Source: Rhytidiadelphus loreus
Taxonomy: Eukaryota > Streptophyta > Bryopsida > Hypnales > Hylocomiaceae
Reading direction: 5' to 3'
Assembly: GCA_947034895.1 (NCBI GenBank)
Contig: OX344763.1
Coordinates: 22,413,001 to 22,477,000 of the forward strand
Length of the DNA stretch: 64,000 bases
This document shows positions 11,901 through 25,619 of the stretch, piece by piece (the stretch's first letter is position 1; every line of letters starts with the position of its first letter). The position numbers and the translations under genes were made by a program. The notes beneath the pieces were generated by a model, which was not told where the DNA came from, did not search any database, and worked only from the letters and a program-made list of their open reading frames with translations.

Positions 11901-14900
11901 CATCCTAGAATATGGATTCAGATTGATCAGAGGTTAAATTTCATGAAGTCTGCAAACTAATTAAACCTGATATTGGATTGTATTTGCAGTGGCAGCAGCG
12001 TGATCTTGCTCATTGCAGCTCGCAGGCTGAACTCGCAAGTGAACAATGTGGAAAATGTGCTGTTGGGGGCAGCGCAGGACGCCACGGACACTATCCAGAA
12101 CGTGTCCAGCACTCTGTACAATGTGAAGGGCGTGGTCCAACCTTACAACCAACCGTTGTACACCACGCTCGACTCCACGGAGGCCAAGCTCGACAGCCTT
12201 GCTGTTGTTGTGAGGGACAAGGCCTTCGTTAAGTACAAGAAGACGTATCAGCTGGTCTTCAAAATTGTGTAAGTAGTACTTGTTCTCTTTTTTATATTGG
12301 TACCGCATCAAATTGTAACACTGAGTGTAGTTTTTTTTCTTGTTAGGATATTCAAAGAGGATTGCAATGCAACAAAGAATGCATAGTTTGGTTACCATAT
12401 GAAAAAGTTATAAGCGTATTGGTAGATGATGTAAATCCAACTCATGTTTTGACGGGAGGTGGTGTACATTCATGCGAGATTGTTGCATTTGGGTAGGTGT
12501 TACAATTAGGTGTAGTTACCTTAGAATTAAAATAGTCAAGCACTTGAATTTGTAGTGAATGCTTGTTGAAGGAATTGACTTACAAATCTGTATTGTTTTC
12601 GTGTTTTTGCAGAGAGATTATATTGATCGTGGTGACGTCGTTGAATTTGCTACTCATCACTCTTGGTTTTGGTATAGTGTTGCCCCATCGCCCTTCTTAT
12701 TTTCCTGTCTTATCTTGTTATGGTATTCTGCTCTTAAAACCAAATTCTGCTTTGTGTTGGTTTCAATTTTTTTTAAATCAATTTTGGTGGAAAGGCAAAT
12801 TGAAGCAGAATGCAACTCATTTTGAATCAAAGAAATTGGAACTCAAATGAATATATTCTGTGAATTTTTTAGGGTTGGCATGCATAGTTGCTCAAGAAGT
12901 TGTCCCCACCCTAAAATGTACTTGGAGTACAATATTTATACTTCAAAATTCCTTAGTTAGATACTGGAGGATAAAGATTGAGTGATTTTTTTTCCACATC
13001 TTTTACTTGAGGAACATTTGTGACATTCACATGGTTGAAATCAAGAGGAATTTCTAGTTTAAATGGATTTTGCTTTTTTTTTCTGTGTGTATGTGGGGGG
13101 GTGCAGCATCAACATTTCTAAGATGGAGGCGCTTCTTCTATTTGTGAGTGAAATACCATTGCAATAGTATAGCGTCGTAGGAATTTATTGCAATTTATTT
13201 TTGGGAATGTAGCATTGCAGTATGAAAGGGGGATGATTAAGGTAACTGCACCTTATTGTTACCCTTTTTGAAACCAACCCCTACAGATTCTTGCCTAAAA
13301 TGTACTACCTCTATTCAGGAGAGCCTAGGTTCACTTTTAGGTTCACCTATTTTCAGCACTTTGAAATTTCATAGTTTGTTCGTATGGTGTCCATTAAATG
13401 CGTAAGAAGAGAATCTAGAATACTCTTTTGACTTCCAACAAGATCCAACAAAAAATTGGGCAATTAATAAGAGGAACAACACTCAATTGCATATTCAGAG
13501 GAATTTAGGTGTAGCTGCCTTATTCAAATGCTAAATTGACTAATGAACACAGGATGTGTCCAGTTCTCTTTGGGGAGAGGTTAATAACGTATAACACAAT
13601 GTTTCAATTTGAAGGTTATCTAGTCCATAGTCAATACTGGGGATACCAAAATTGGCAGTTTATTATTCTTCATGCAAATACATGAAATTGGCATTTGAAA
13701 TTGTTCTCTGAAAGAAGACTGTTTGTTGTGCTGCACAGAATTATTTTTGTGACGTGGATTTTCACTGCCTTGACGTGGGTCATGTTTGGGTTCTTCTTCT
13801 CGGTTCACTAGTAAGTTTCTCACCTTTGGAAATATCGCATTTCCTCTATAATACCCTCTTTGAGAGAACTGTAGATCTCGAAGATTTGATGGTTTTGGTG
13901 TAGTTTTGAGGAGGGAGGGTCTATCTAATAACTGAGTTAGGCCTAACAATTTCTATTTTGGCATATGTATTCAAAGAAGATGAAGAAGGACTGAAGAACG
14001 TTTTCATTGTTGGATGTCAGTGTGGCAGATGACAGTTGTTTAGCTTTCAAACAGTATCTTCAAGACCCCCAAAACACAACTCTCGATGACCTGATTCCGT
14101 GCGCGGATTTGGCTTCTTCATCTTCGCAATACTTGCAAGTGCGAGAGGCCATGAAAACTATCATTGCTTCGGTACAACAATCTTTTGTCTTTTCTATTGT
14201 TTTTAAATTCATTATTGTAACTGATTTCTATTTTTCTTAATTCATTATTGTAACTGAGTCTTACCTCTGACAGGAGCCATCAAGGGTAGCACTTGCTATC
14301 TGTGCCTATGTGGTATAGTTAGTAGAATTATCCTTAACAAACTCTTCATTCAAACTAGTCTTTACATCAAAATTCTTCTTCTATTCTGAATGCTTTAATT
14401 GCCTCACACATACACTTGGGATTATACTTTGTGGTAGCTGCTTAAAGCTGAATGTAACATAATGGTAAAGTTGACCTGTCAAAAGGGTGAGGGTGCTGTG
14501 TTCAATTTGAGCCCACTAATGAGCCAAAAAGTACTCTTTGACATTCTTGATTTAAAGGTATAACTTAATATTATGTCCATAACCTTCTCAAGCTTTCAAA
14601 GATTATCTTGTCAATAACGTGGCTAATTGTAATCCAATTGTAATCCATAATATACTAACAAGTTGTGAATATAATTGTGGATATTAATGCAATGCAGGCA
14701 ACGGATGAATTGCTGTACTACACCAACGGGTCCACTTCGTTGACAGGTGTTTGTGACCCAATCGGTCCGCCTCCCAACTACACTTACACAGGCGTCTGTG
14801 CAAATGATACGCTACCAATTGGAGAACTCTCTAATGTAAGCGATTATCTCTGTTTTTATTTAATATTTTAGCATTTTCTCCCAATTCTCAGATGGCCCGT

Positions 14901-16325
14901 TTCCATATCTATGCACTCGAACTGCTTGGGAGACGGTCATAAAACTAGTCTAATAGTTTAAATTTGAGACAAAAGTGCTACGGGGAATGATAGTGTGGCA
15001 AGCATGCAGGACATTCCAAAATGTCATAGAAGAGAGGGTCGGAGTAAAGAGGTTTGAGTGGAGGAGTTGAAATGAATCGTATACGAACCTTCAAGGCAAC
15101 AAAATGTGGCAATGGAAAGAAGAATTTATACCTTACATTTTTTGAACTTTAGATATACAATTTGAAAGCTACTCTAATCACTTCTTTCTTCTAAAATGGA
15201 TTTTCTATTTTTTGTTGGGGCATTGTGATGTTAAGATGATCACTAAGGTAAGTATTTCCTAAACCAGCAAACTAAGAAAAGTGACACTATGTACCAATAT
15301 CCTACATTTAGATGTACAACAATACAAAGTATTTGGTTTGGGTGCACTATTGATTTTGGGTATAATTACCGTAGAATGGTTTAAACTTGTGGATATTTGT
15401 TCTCACATGGAGTTCCTTTCTCGTTTGCAGCTTCTCAAACCATTTGTGTGCAACAACACTCAGGCTACGTGCTTGCAGATGTACCCTTTCTATGTCAACC
15501 AATCTACTTATGATGGAGTCGCTGCAATTACCAGTGGTGAGCACATGCAAAACTATTTTTTTCACCCACGTACAAAGAATTCTTTTCTTAAAGATTCATA
15601 ACATTAATTAGCTAAAGTGATCAAACTTCCAGTTTAGGTTCTTGGGGATGATATGTTTGTGATAAGAGGATGTTGGACAAAGTCAAAATAGGATTAGAAT
15701 TGTCCCAACTTCTAATGGTTCATGTTATTGAAGAATATACTAATCAACTACACAAGGTCCAAGAGGCTCCCTAGTCAGTTTTGAGACATTACCCTCTCCT
15801 CCAAATTAGATCAGCATCATCAGATCTTGGAAATCTGAAAGACTTTCTAAAGGAGTGTGGAAAGGATGGGCTTATGTCTATTTTTTTCCCAATCGCAATG
15901 CGACATGAGGCCATGAAAGTAACAGGAGAGGGTTATGTTTTGTTATTAATGGGCTGCATATATGCAGAGACAGCCTGTTGATTGATTTCAACAAACAAAC
16001 TCGTGACGAATGCTGTGTGCTCTGTTTGCTTGCAGCTTCACAAAGCACTTTGAACGCGTTCCCACTCATGGAGGAGCTCACGAATTGTTCGCTTATAACG
16101 AACCCAATCGAGACGATGGTGAAGGAGCGGTGTGGCCCTGCAAAAGTCGCCATTAACCGCATTTGGATCTGTTTTGCAGTCATGTCTTCCATTATGGTCC
16201 TGCTCATCATTTTCTGGTGCCTGGCAAACCGAAGGAACACACAGCAACGCTACATCACCAGCATTACACCACAAGACCAATCATTCAATGGCGCCAGGCC
16301 GTCGTATAATGTGATGCCCAAGTAA
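8922..16325 (+). CDS. Plant tweety-like multi-pass membrane protein (11 exons, 558 aa)
   Basis: Exons: 8922-9141, 9516-9652, 11232-11419, 11990-12268, 12613-12671, 13107-13143, 13739-13810, 14021-14171, 14698-14835, 15431-15536 and 16036-16325. All junctions are GT-AG, phases agree, and the sum is 1677 nt. The product resembles the uncharacterised plant membrane family of Arabidopsis At2g12400 and At2g25270, which has tweety-like topology. Visible parts are a signal-like hydrophobic stretch at residues 30-48, the family motif DPLDDFHHYRNGYD plus KHYWA just before residue 119, and membrane spans near 124-150, 172-192, 276-296, 306-329 and 505-527. A large outside loop between the last two spans carries several Cys and N-glycosylation sequons (NGS, NYT, NDT, NNT, NQS, NCS). 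Exon 6 is only 37 nt. Start: ATG at 8922 (a second follows at once). The molecular function is unknown; plasma-membrane or endomembrane location is inferred. Confidence 0.88.
9187..9320 (+). repeat. 12-bp minisatellite in intron 1 of the tweety-like gene
   Basis: About eleven degenerate copies of a unit close to AGATTGTTGCGA begin some 45 bp after the intron 1 donor. Because the unit is 12 nt and lacks in-frame stops, the exon 1 frame stays open through it to 9341. A transcript that keeps the intron would therefore gain a Cys/Arg/Leu-rich tail. The donor GGTAAGC at 9141-9147 and the phase match to exon 2 argue that it is normally spliced out. Confidence 0.8.
9690..11245 (+). repeat. Seven-unit tandem array filling intron 2 and reaching the exon 3 acceptor
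   Basis: The anchor word TAGATCTCGAAG / TAGATCTCTAAG recurs near 9771, 10001, 10233, 10479, 10707, 10911 and 11101, giving spacings of about 230, 232, 246, 228, 204 and 190 bp. Each unit continues with a TTTAGGGGTTAT or TTTAGGGTTTATGTCTG block and a GATCC.A.TGAATT block. Most units then end in CCAGTC.GTG.T.TTCACA-like sequence. In the last unit that closing block is the real exon 3 acceptor and the first exon bases (11229-11247). A stray partial copy lies at about 13865-13905, in the intron before exon 8. Confidence 0.88.
14450..14530 (+). repeat. SINE-like, tRNA-derived remnant in an intron
   Basis: ATAATGGTAAAGTTGACC at 14458-14475 looks like a polymerase III A box. TGTGTTCAATTTGAGC about 35 bp later looks like a degenerate B box. 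The spacing is that of a tRNA gene, but no acceptor stem or cloverleaf can be formed, so an old SINE is more likely than a tRNA. It sits in the intron between exons 8 and 9 of the tweety-like gene. Confidence 0.35.
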
Positions 16326-16385
16326 GTGAGGCCACTGTTGTCAAAATGCTGATTCTATGCTCATTTGTTCTTGTTCTAAATGTTA

Positions 16386-16532
16386 CTCCCTCTATCTCAA
16401 AATAAATCTGTGATTTCTTGTGGAAAACCATGTGACTTGCTTTACATGTTACTCCCTCTATCTCAAAATAAATCTGTGGTTTCTTGTGGTTTCTTGTGGG
16501 AGTATCACGGATTTATTTTCAGATAGAGGGAG
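16386..16532. mobile_element. Stowaway-like MITE with a solo left-end copy
   Basis: An 81-bp element at 16452-16532 begins CTCCCTCTATCTCAAAATAA and ends with the inverted form (TTATTTTCAGATAGAGGGAG). It is flanked on both sides by TA, the Tc1/mariner target. A second copy of the left end starts at 16386, also after TA, and runs about 55 bp before the element, so this is either a tandem insertion or a partial duplication. It lies just past the stop codon of the tweety-like gene, probably in its 3' untranslated region or downstream flank. Confidence 0.8.
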
Positions 16533-17672
16533 TAACATAAAATGCATAACATGTTAACGAAGCATGCATACAGAACATATGAAATCTTACATAACATACT
16601 ACGTGTACATGTTTTAAATTTCATTACATTTTATAGCTTGTATGACATGTGCCTTAAGAAGTTGGGCTAATTATTGTGCATTCTTATTCTTTTGAGTATT
16701 TTCTTATCACAAACATATCATATCTTAGAAATTCTTGTTGGTTTTCATTCAAAGCCTGAAGAATGTTATGTATACTGTATGCAGGTGATTGAAACTCCTA
16801 TACCACTAGAATATGAAACTACAGAGTCAAGGAGAAAATCATCTTCTTGAAAATGGAGAATGCTTTGAGGTTGCACTCAATTATCATTCCAACTCATATA
16901 CCGCTTCCGACAAGTTCCGAGAAGCCACTTGTCTTTATTATTAGACCCCTTTTTTTTCATCTTTTCATGGAATCCATTTCCTTGGTGCAAATTTTAGGGT
17001 CTCTGGTATTGACCTTTAGCATATTGTACAAAAGGATTGAAATCAATGAACAATCCTTTGCAACTATGGTGTTCAATTTTAAAGGTGAATATTTTTTCTG
17101 ATTTTGCATGCACACAAGGATCACGTTTCATTTTATAGCTCATTCTTGTCACAAAGGTTGTGCACATTTTGATCTTATTTTGATTCTCAGTCTTTTTAAC
17201 ATGCTCTTCTTTGTAAACATATTGCTCTCTAAGAGTCCAAGCTAGTTTCTATTCAAAGTTTGATAGTTGTGTTTTTTTAATCAGGCTTTATAACAAATTA
17301 TATGATCCGTAATGCAGTTGAATTTTGTTGCAATTATAATGTCATTAGGAACTTCTTATAGTTCTTGTGTAAGATCAAATCAAAACAAAAGTGTTGTGGA
17401 AGAATAATCTACAATCTAGATTCAGTTGAGAAACAAGGATCGAAAGTATTGGATTGCAACGACAAGCGGACCTAATTGCAACCATTATGAACCATGCTCT
17501 GATGTTTTTTTGAACACGTCTAGGTGGTACATGCAAATCAAAAAGTGAAAGAACTATACATGCCTACTACAACCATCAGCTTCATTAGGCAGAGTGATGC
17601 AAAAATAAGAGGTCAAAATGAGAGTTGAGGACTAAAAATTGGCCAAAATTTGGACTCATGGAAACAAATTAT
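16533..17672. other. Intergenic DNA between two convergent genes
   Basis: This 1.1-kb stretch separates the stop of the tweety-like gene (+) from the stop of the GT14 gene (-). It is AT-rich, and its few short open frames are not protein-like. I see no repeat or RNA structure beyond ordinary A/T runs. It presumably holds both 3' untranslated regions. Confidence 0.5.
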
Positions 17673-20298
17673 CTAATTATACAAAGAATGCTCTAAGATA
17701 GGTTTCAAAGTGCTGTGAGAGAATTTCCTAGCGATTAACCAGCACACATGACCAGGCTGGCCATTATACACGCAACCGCGATCATTCCGCAACCGATCCA
17801 GGAACTCGTCGGTGATGTCCTTGTGCACAAAAGTTGCAGGGTGGGAGCCTCCTCGGGACCAATCCGTGTATGTCAGCCCCCTGCCCGCCAGCTTCCACCC
17901 ATTCGTGATAAACAACATGGTCTGAAAGTAGTGCTCGTCAATGTAGCAATGCGGTCTACAAAAGTCCCGGAACTTGGGATAGTATTTCACATCCGACACC
18001 ACCTCAATGGCCAGCTCCCGTTGCAGCTCAAACCATTGCCCTCCTTTGCGGAACTGCTCAACGGCAACCTCAGGCATCATGCCCCAATTGTACCTGCCAA
18101 CAAAATAAAAAAGCTTTAGGCTACCCAGCTATCTTTCATAAAATCTTTGAATTGAAGAAAGAAGACAACATAATGCTCTTCAGCAGGACTGGAAGTTCCG
18201 CACAGCACAAGTTACGACAAGTGAGAAGAGACAAAAGAGTTTAATCTGTGCTGAAATAAGGGCCAACTTAAGTTCTGTTCTTACGCAATTGAAACCCCAG
18301 CTTCATTGCTGGATAATGTTATGAAGGAATAACTGAGGCATATCAATGAAAAAATGATTCATAATAGAGAACGAAGGATACTCGCTGGTTTGGTTCAAAA
18401 TCTGGTACCTGCCACGGCCATAGGGAGAAGGGTCATCGAATGCGGAGATGAAGCTCTTTTCAGAGTTTATTATGTAGTCGTAGAAGAATGTGAAGTTGAA
18501 GAGAGGCACACAGCTCTCTGATAAGAGGACGAAGCGCTCGTTGGAAAAGTCCAGCAGTGCGTTCGCAAGCAGACGACGCTCTGCGTCCACGATTGATACC
18601 TCTCCCCATACCACTGGCTGCATCAATTTGGAAAGAAAACGAATCAGCACGCAAAGAGATCGCGACTCCATTCGGTCATAAGCTGAAAGCAAAATTCACT
18701 AGATCAGAAGATTTAGTCATCCTGCCTAGTGCACTGAAGCCAAATACAGTAAGCAGGTCCTCTAGACAGTGAATAGGATTCATCACCTCCCATACCCTGA
18801 AGTCTCCAAGGTGGATCTTCTATACTACTCCTGTCCCTATATATAATATGTCTGGTTTGTTCCTCCAAGAAAAATGCTTTCAAGACCCCACAGATGAAGA
18901 CCTCTCATTCCGATTTCTGGATGCATTTTTCAAGATTCTCATAAATCACAAACCTTAATGAAGTGGGCTTGGGATAAGACCAGGATGGATGCTAGGTCGT
19001 GTAGGCTGTCCCGCTCAGGATTTAATCAAAACTTCACAGAAAAAGGGGTTGACCTTTAGTTTTTATAAACACACTAGGCTCCTCTATACTTCAGATAGGA
19101 CTTCTGGCAGCTTCGATACCGATAGAAACCAGGGTTTGCAATGCAGATCCTCTATACTACTCCTGACTCATATGGTATGTAGCCGCGTCACTTAGTGCAC
19201 TAGCGCAAATTTCATTTTCAATTGCAGAGTCCTAAAACTACGTGAAGCCAGCACTAATAAAAGAGAGAAACCGGAATGACAATCAGATCATTCCCAACCA
19301 ACCTAAATAAAACACATGATTTGAGCATATGAGAGAGAGAACTTGAGTTCATGAATTAAGAGTCTGTTTGTTCAAAATGCACAACATAGTGGGCTTACAA
19401 GAACTACAATCCCCCTTTTGAAGGGTGGGTGAACTCTATACTACACTTTAATAACCATAACCAAAACTGTAGTCGTGAAATGCGTTTCGCACACTGGTGA
19501 TTGCAATGATACAGAATTTCACAGAAAAAGAAACGCAATTCTTCTTCTTCTAAGAAAAAGGACTCATCTCATGCTTGATGATCAGCAAACAGACTGGGCT
19601 CATGCTTGATGCTCAACAAATAGACTCAGCTCATGCTTGACGCTCAACAAACAGACTCAGCTCATGCTCGATGCTCAATAAAACAGACTCAACAACTAGA
19701 AAATTTGATCACAAGAACCAGCACTTACCTGGCTAGGAATGTGCCGTCCAAAGAACACCGAGCCTTTGGAGAATTCCGGCTGATGGTTCGGATGCGAATG
19801 AACATAAACCGAGTACAGTCTCTCTTGGCCTCGAAAGAAGGCTTCCCAGATGGACGCCAACGGCAAAGGACCCGCCGTGAGGAACATGAACGCAATCTTC
19901 TTCTTCCCTTGGACAGGCTTCTCACGACGCCGGGGTACCATAGACGATCGCCACAGCAGCTCCTCGTCCTCCAAGCCATGCTGCACGGGAAACATGGAGT
20001 CGAACACCACGGAGGACGAGGGAGCGAATCCCGTGAAGTAGGAGGACATGTCCGTGTTGAGAGGGAGGAGGGAGGATCCGACCAAGCCAATGAGCACGCC
20101 CGTGCCCAGAAAGATGAAGAAGAAGAAGACATTCCGGAGCTTCGACGGCCATTCTCGCTTCTGGGATTGCGCTTTCCCTGCCGCTGACCTTGCTGTCTGT
20201 TGCTGTTGTAGTTGCTGTTGTTGTAGTTGTTTTTGTTGCTGCTGTTGTTCTCCCTCCTCTATATCCCGGCTCAACAGCCTCTTGCTCTCCCCTTGCAT
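17673..20298 (-). CDS. GT14 / core-2-I-branching beta-1,6-GlcNAc-transferase-like protein (3 exons, 399 aa)
   Basis: Exons on the minus strand are 20298-19729, 18617-18409 and 18093-17673, 1200 nt in all with phases 0 and 2. The layout is a type II Golgi enzyme: cytosolic tail with a Gln tract at residues 18-34, one membrane anchor at about 57-76, a stem, then the DUF266/GT14 catalytic region from about residue 133 (KKKIAFMFLTAGPLPL). Family hallmarks are VVWGEVSIVDAERRLL, FVLLSESCVPLFNF, YIDEHYF and DWSRGGSHPATF. Plant members are thought to act on cell-wall or arabinogalactan glycans; the exact acceptor of this one is not known. Length is normal for the family. The CAG/CAA-coded Gln run varies readily in length and is the only unusual part. 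Confidence 0.92.
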
Positions 20299-20747
20299 CC
20301 TCCTAACCTAACGAATCCCTGCTTCCTCTTGTTAACGTCCTATTCTTCGCATCTCCCTGACCCAAAGCTGCAGCTAGGGCTCCCTACATATTCTTGTTCT
20401 CGATTCCCTCCTTCGATCTTTCGACACCCCCGTGGCTTTATTCCAAAACGAACTTCGCTGCTTTCTCGTGCTAAACTCTGATTCTTCGCATCTCCTTGAC
20501 CCAAAACCTGCAGCTAGGGCTCCTCCTGCATATTCTTGATCTCGATTCCACCTTCAATCTTTCGACAACCCACCCCGTGGCTCTATTCCTTAGTTTAGAT
20601 CTCAGATCAATCCGCTGATTCCGCCAATGCAGCGCCTCTGAACGCGCCTCATTCTACCAATGCCATGCACGATCAACTTCGACACCGCTTTCGTCCCAGT
20701 TTCCGTGCACACGATCTTGGAATTCAGGGGGGCAAATATCGCGTATC

Positions 20748-20757
20748 TTTAGGGTTT
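20748..20757 (+). promoter_or_regulatory. Telo-box (TTTAGGGTTT) upstream of the GT14 gene
   Basis: The plant telo-box motif lies about 450 bp upstream of the GT14 start codon, in the more GC-balanced 5' flank at 20300-21300. That flank also has a GA-rich run near 21056-21072 and A runs at 20829-20860. Telo-boxes are common in leaders and promoters of plant housekeeping genes; a role here is inferred only. Confidence 0.35.
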
Positions 20758-21845
20758 CCTCTTCTTCCGACTCACGTAGATCCGCAACGAATTTGATACC
20801 AAAAAACAGGGGAGAGAAAACAAAAGGCGGAAAAAAAAAAAAAAAGACAAAAAAAAAAAGGACAAGTGCAATTCCTGGAGATCTCCGCCACGGTCGTTCA
20901 GGATTTCACTAAACTGCCATTCCCTGCACGCGCTTTCGTGAGAGAGCCTTTCAACGCACGACGAGGAGTGGTTTGCCTAATCTGTGATGAAGCTCACTCG
21001 TTTCGGCTTCGTTTCGACTGTGAGAACAAGCGAATCAAAGCTGCTAATAAGTGCGAGAGAGAGAGAAAGACAGATGCTGTGGGGCTACAGTGCCATAGAT
21101 GCGCAAGGAAAAGAGGAAAGTGAGAAGGCGAAGGAGAAGAAGAAGCGCCTTTGTTTTCTCCGGGTCTACGGAAATCCTGCTCCCGGCTGATGAGATTTCC
21201 AGTGTTGTTCCAAGGCAAGCTGGTGCGCACTCGACCACACTGACTGCTCTCTTGACCTGCCACACTAATTTCGACAATTTCACGGTTAAGGAACCAATCA
21301 CCTGAGCCTATCACCGAGTTAGGCAGTCATAAAATTTCCGATCCAGTTACGAAATGACTAAGGTAGGTACCCCAAAACCGCCACTTCTTGGTACTATGCC
21401 TATTTACTATTATTAGACTGGTCGAATTTTCATGTTGGTCTGTGAAAGGACGGTCGCAATGCACCAAAAAAAAAAAACATTTGGATGCTTTATGCAAAAG
21501 TTATGAAGGGTCAAAGAACCTCTTTGTGCTACCCAACTAAGAACCAAATTGTCTTTTAAGGAATCAAGATTAAACTGCCCAATCAAATAATCATTTGACC
21601 AAGGTTTATTGAAAGCTTGATTGTTGCAAAATAGCTTCATTACTCTAATGAAGATTGTACCCAAAATAAAATAAAATAAAAATCCTACAATGGAGTGAGT
21701 GAGGAAAATAATAATAAACTCATAAAAATGGATAAAATGAAAAGAAACATGAAGGCAAATGGTGCATTGGTCAATCAAGGTGGTCCATATTTTTTATTCA
21801 TTACTACACAAGTACAATTATCTTTGATTCAAAGTTTCAAACATA

Positions 21846-22479
<634 letters not shown>

Positions 22480-23144
22480 CACTTAATAATATGAGTTTTT
22501 TGTTATATGTATTGTACTTCCCTCCATTACTACACTTCTTTAGTGCACGTACTTGGTTCTCATATATATGCAACATTCTTGAATCATGACTTATTTTTCC
22601 TCCTTTCTAGACATCTTTATTGAATCTTTGAGTCTTAATTCAAGAATTAGGTGCAAGTATGGAATTCCATCATAACTAATTAACCTAACATCTATTATAT
22701 TAACTTTTGAAGGATGCAACAAACATTTATTGTGTGATGGATGATAGAGAATCTTTCTATGTAAGATAAAAGTGTAGATGTTCACCCTTAGAATTTTGAG
22801 TAGAAAAGTAAGGTCTTGCACAGTAGCTTGACTTCCAATGAGTACTCTTGGATTTTTTTTTAAGCAAATGATTTATATGGGACCCCAATGAAGAAGAAGA
22901 AAAAATAAATATTGAGTTTTTTGGATAAAAAACAATCAAATTTTTTAGAAATTTTCTAATCATTTTATAAATTGAGGCAAAAATTTGAGAAAGTATACAA
23001 AGAACTAAATAAATATGGTAAATGTGGATGATTATTTATCATTGTATTGAACAATGACAAAATATTGTGCTTATTCAAGTTTATTGTCGTAAACATTGAG
23101 AATTGCATAATAATGTTAAAACTTGATTATAGCAACTACTACAC

Positions 23145-23230
23145 TAGCACCTACCAACCCAAATAGTTGATCTTATGAGGCCAGGGGTTCAATCTCCCCC
23201 CTTAATGCACCTTTTCATACACCCTGGGGA
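23145..23230 (+). repeat. Possible SINE-like remnant
   Basis: GGGGTTCAATCTCCCC near 23187 resembles a polymerase III B box with its paired flanks. CTAGCACCTACCAACCC about 40 bp upstream could be a decayed A box. No tRNA fold is possible. The evidence is thin. Confidence 0.22.
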
Positions 23231-25619
23231 GTCGATGAAACTTTATTTATTTTCCTTATAAATAATGATAAAAGTTGGAAATTTGAATTCATATTAGGAA
23301 TAGACTCTAAATAATACAAGATTAACCAAATACAAAAAAAGAAGCAAAAGTTATATGTATCCTCAACATAACCTAGATAGGGAAATCAGAGGTCTTAGTT
23401 CCCAATTGTTGTCTTGTACATAGGATTTTTAATTTCAATTTTTAATTTCAATTTTTAAGGGTAATGAACAATCTTCTTTTGAAGTCATAAAACACTTTAC
23501 ATCCATCAAACATGGATAAAATACACAAAATATGGATTGAATGATAATTCATTTATTCATCCAAATGCACATACATTCCAAAAATGGAACAATAGTACAA
23601 TACTCTCACAAGGTCCAATAGCAATTTAAATAGTGATGTCATCCCATAGTTTTGCACGGCCTTGGGTACCAAAGTAACTCACACACAAAGTGTGGCAAGC
23701 CAACGGCACCTACTACCGTACCTCACATTGATTTCTTCAGTCTCAATAAGTTGTTGCAACGATCTCTTCTCTCACGGCTTGAGGTAAACCAGCTCTCCCG
23801 CTTTTCTTTCTGTTTAGGGTTTGAAGCTCAAGTTTCCACATGTCCTCAGTATAATTTCTGTGGTGATCCCTGTTGCAACCTGTTTTTGAAAACAACAACA
23901 TTAAAAACAGCATTAAAAAACAATACCAAAAACAACATCAGGATGTTGTTTTCACGTCCTGTTTGGATCCCAATGTTGTGACTCACTGTTCTTCAATGCT
24001 GTTTCAATACCCACATGAATTCAGTTTGTGAATAAAATTTGTAGATTTGTTGATTGTTTGCAACATCAGTGGATTGCTTAGCAAGCTATGTGAGGACCTA
24101 CAAGGAGTTAGTAAACCTTTGTTGGCTTTTAGACTAGAATGGAGGAGGCTTTGCATTGACAAAAGCTACGTTGAGGAAGTTTGAATAGCTATCTTCAAAA
24201 CTCGCAAGTAGTGACCTAGTGCTATAGGGACAGAGCCTCTTGTAGTGTAGCTGATGGTTTAATTCAATTGAGTTGTTACTAGGGAACCATTTTTAGCTCC
24301 AAGTGTTGATACTCCACAAGGTGAGTTTTCTTGCAAACTTATGTACAACACTTTTTATAAGCTTTTCCAATAATTTCCTCCTTTTTTATTTTTCATTCAT
24401 TCTTAAGGATTTTATGTAGTATTTATTGCTAATTAACACTCTTTATGGAAGAAGGGCAACTAGAAAACAAAACTTCAAAGAGATTGTATTGTTAGGTGGT
24501 TATTTTTGCTTGATCAATGGTGCATGAAATGCACAAAGGTGGCATCACCTTAAAGCAACAATATAAAAATTTTAGTGTCTTTTGTGTAGCTACATGGTGA
24601 ATGTTTTTGTTCAAAACAAATTAGCAAATTGTTATGAAAGATGTTACAAGTAGGATCTGATTTTTTTTGCCACTCAAAGAATATGTTATAAATTTTCAAA
24701 AGCAACACTATAGGATCGTAGACTCAATAGGAAACAACACATTTGGAACCTTGAAGCAATTAAGTGATGAATGAATAAAAGCAACCATGAATTGCCACTT
24801 TGCCAATCCACTCAAGTTCTAAGTATAGAACTTGGTTGTTTCACGTGTAAATTTGATTTGCTATGAGGCAAAAAAATAAGTGTTTGTTTTAGGTACTTGT
24901 CACTTTAAGGTACCACTACTTTATACAAAATTCAATGTGATTGAATAATAAGTGTTTATTCTTACTTGATCCATAGTGTGTGAAACCCACTATTGATATT
25001 GTGCTCCGTAGTTGTTTAGATAAAATTTATAAGAATCTATTTAGGTTGATATACTCTATGTATATTACCCTCCTAATGGAGACATCAAGAATGGAATTTG
25101 CTATCTAGGTTCATCAGGTTCATCAAGCTTATATAGTTGAGCCATTCCCAACAATGGCTTCATTCATGAAGGTCTTTTAGACTAGAGTTCACCTTCCTCT
25201 TCACCTTCCTCTTACAATAGCAGACAATCCCAGTCCAGAGAAAAGTGGCATTCTAAGTTTGTCAAATAATACTGAACTCTTCAATTACACAATACAATCA
25301 AGCTATCTACCAAATGACACTCTCAACAGTGAAAAATGAGCTCCTTGCACAAGTGATCATCAATACTTGACATGTGGATAAATCCAATCAGATGTGTACA
25401 CAACTTGAGAGATTCTTCAGATAATACTAAGAATATACAATCACAAAGAGTAACATCGAAGAGGAATAGATATGCAGAAGATTAAATGAAAAGAGACATG
25501 AAAATCATAAATATCAGTTAGGACCAGAGGCATTTGTTGGGAATCAAGTGTAAAAGTGGAGAAACTGCGATTGTGTAAAGCAGGAGGAAGAAGGAAGAAG
25601 GAAAAGCCCCACTCCCTCG

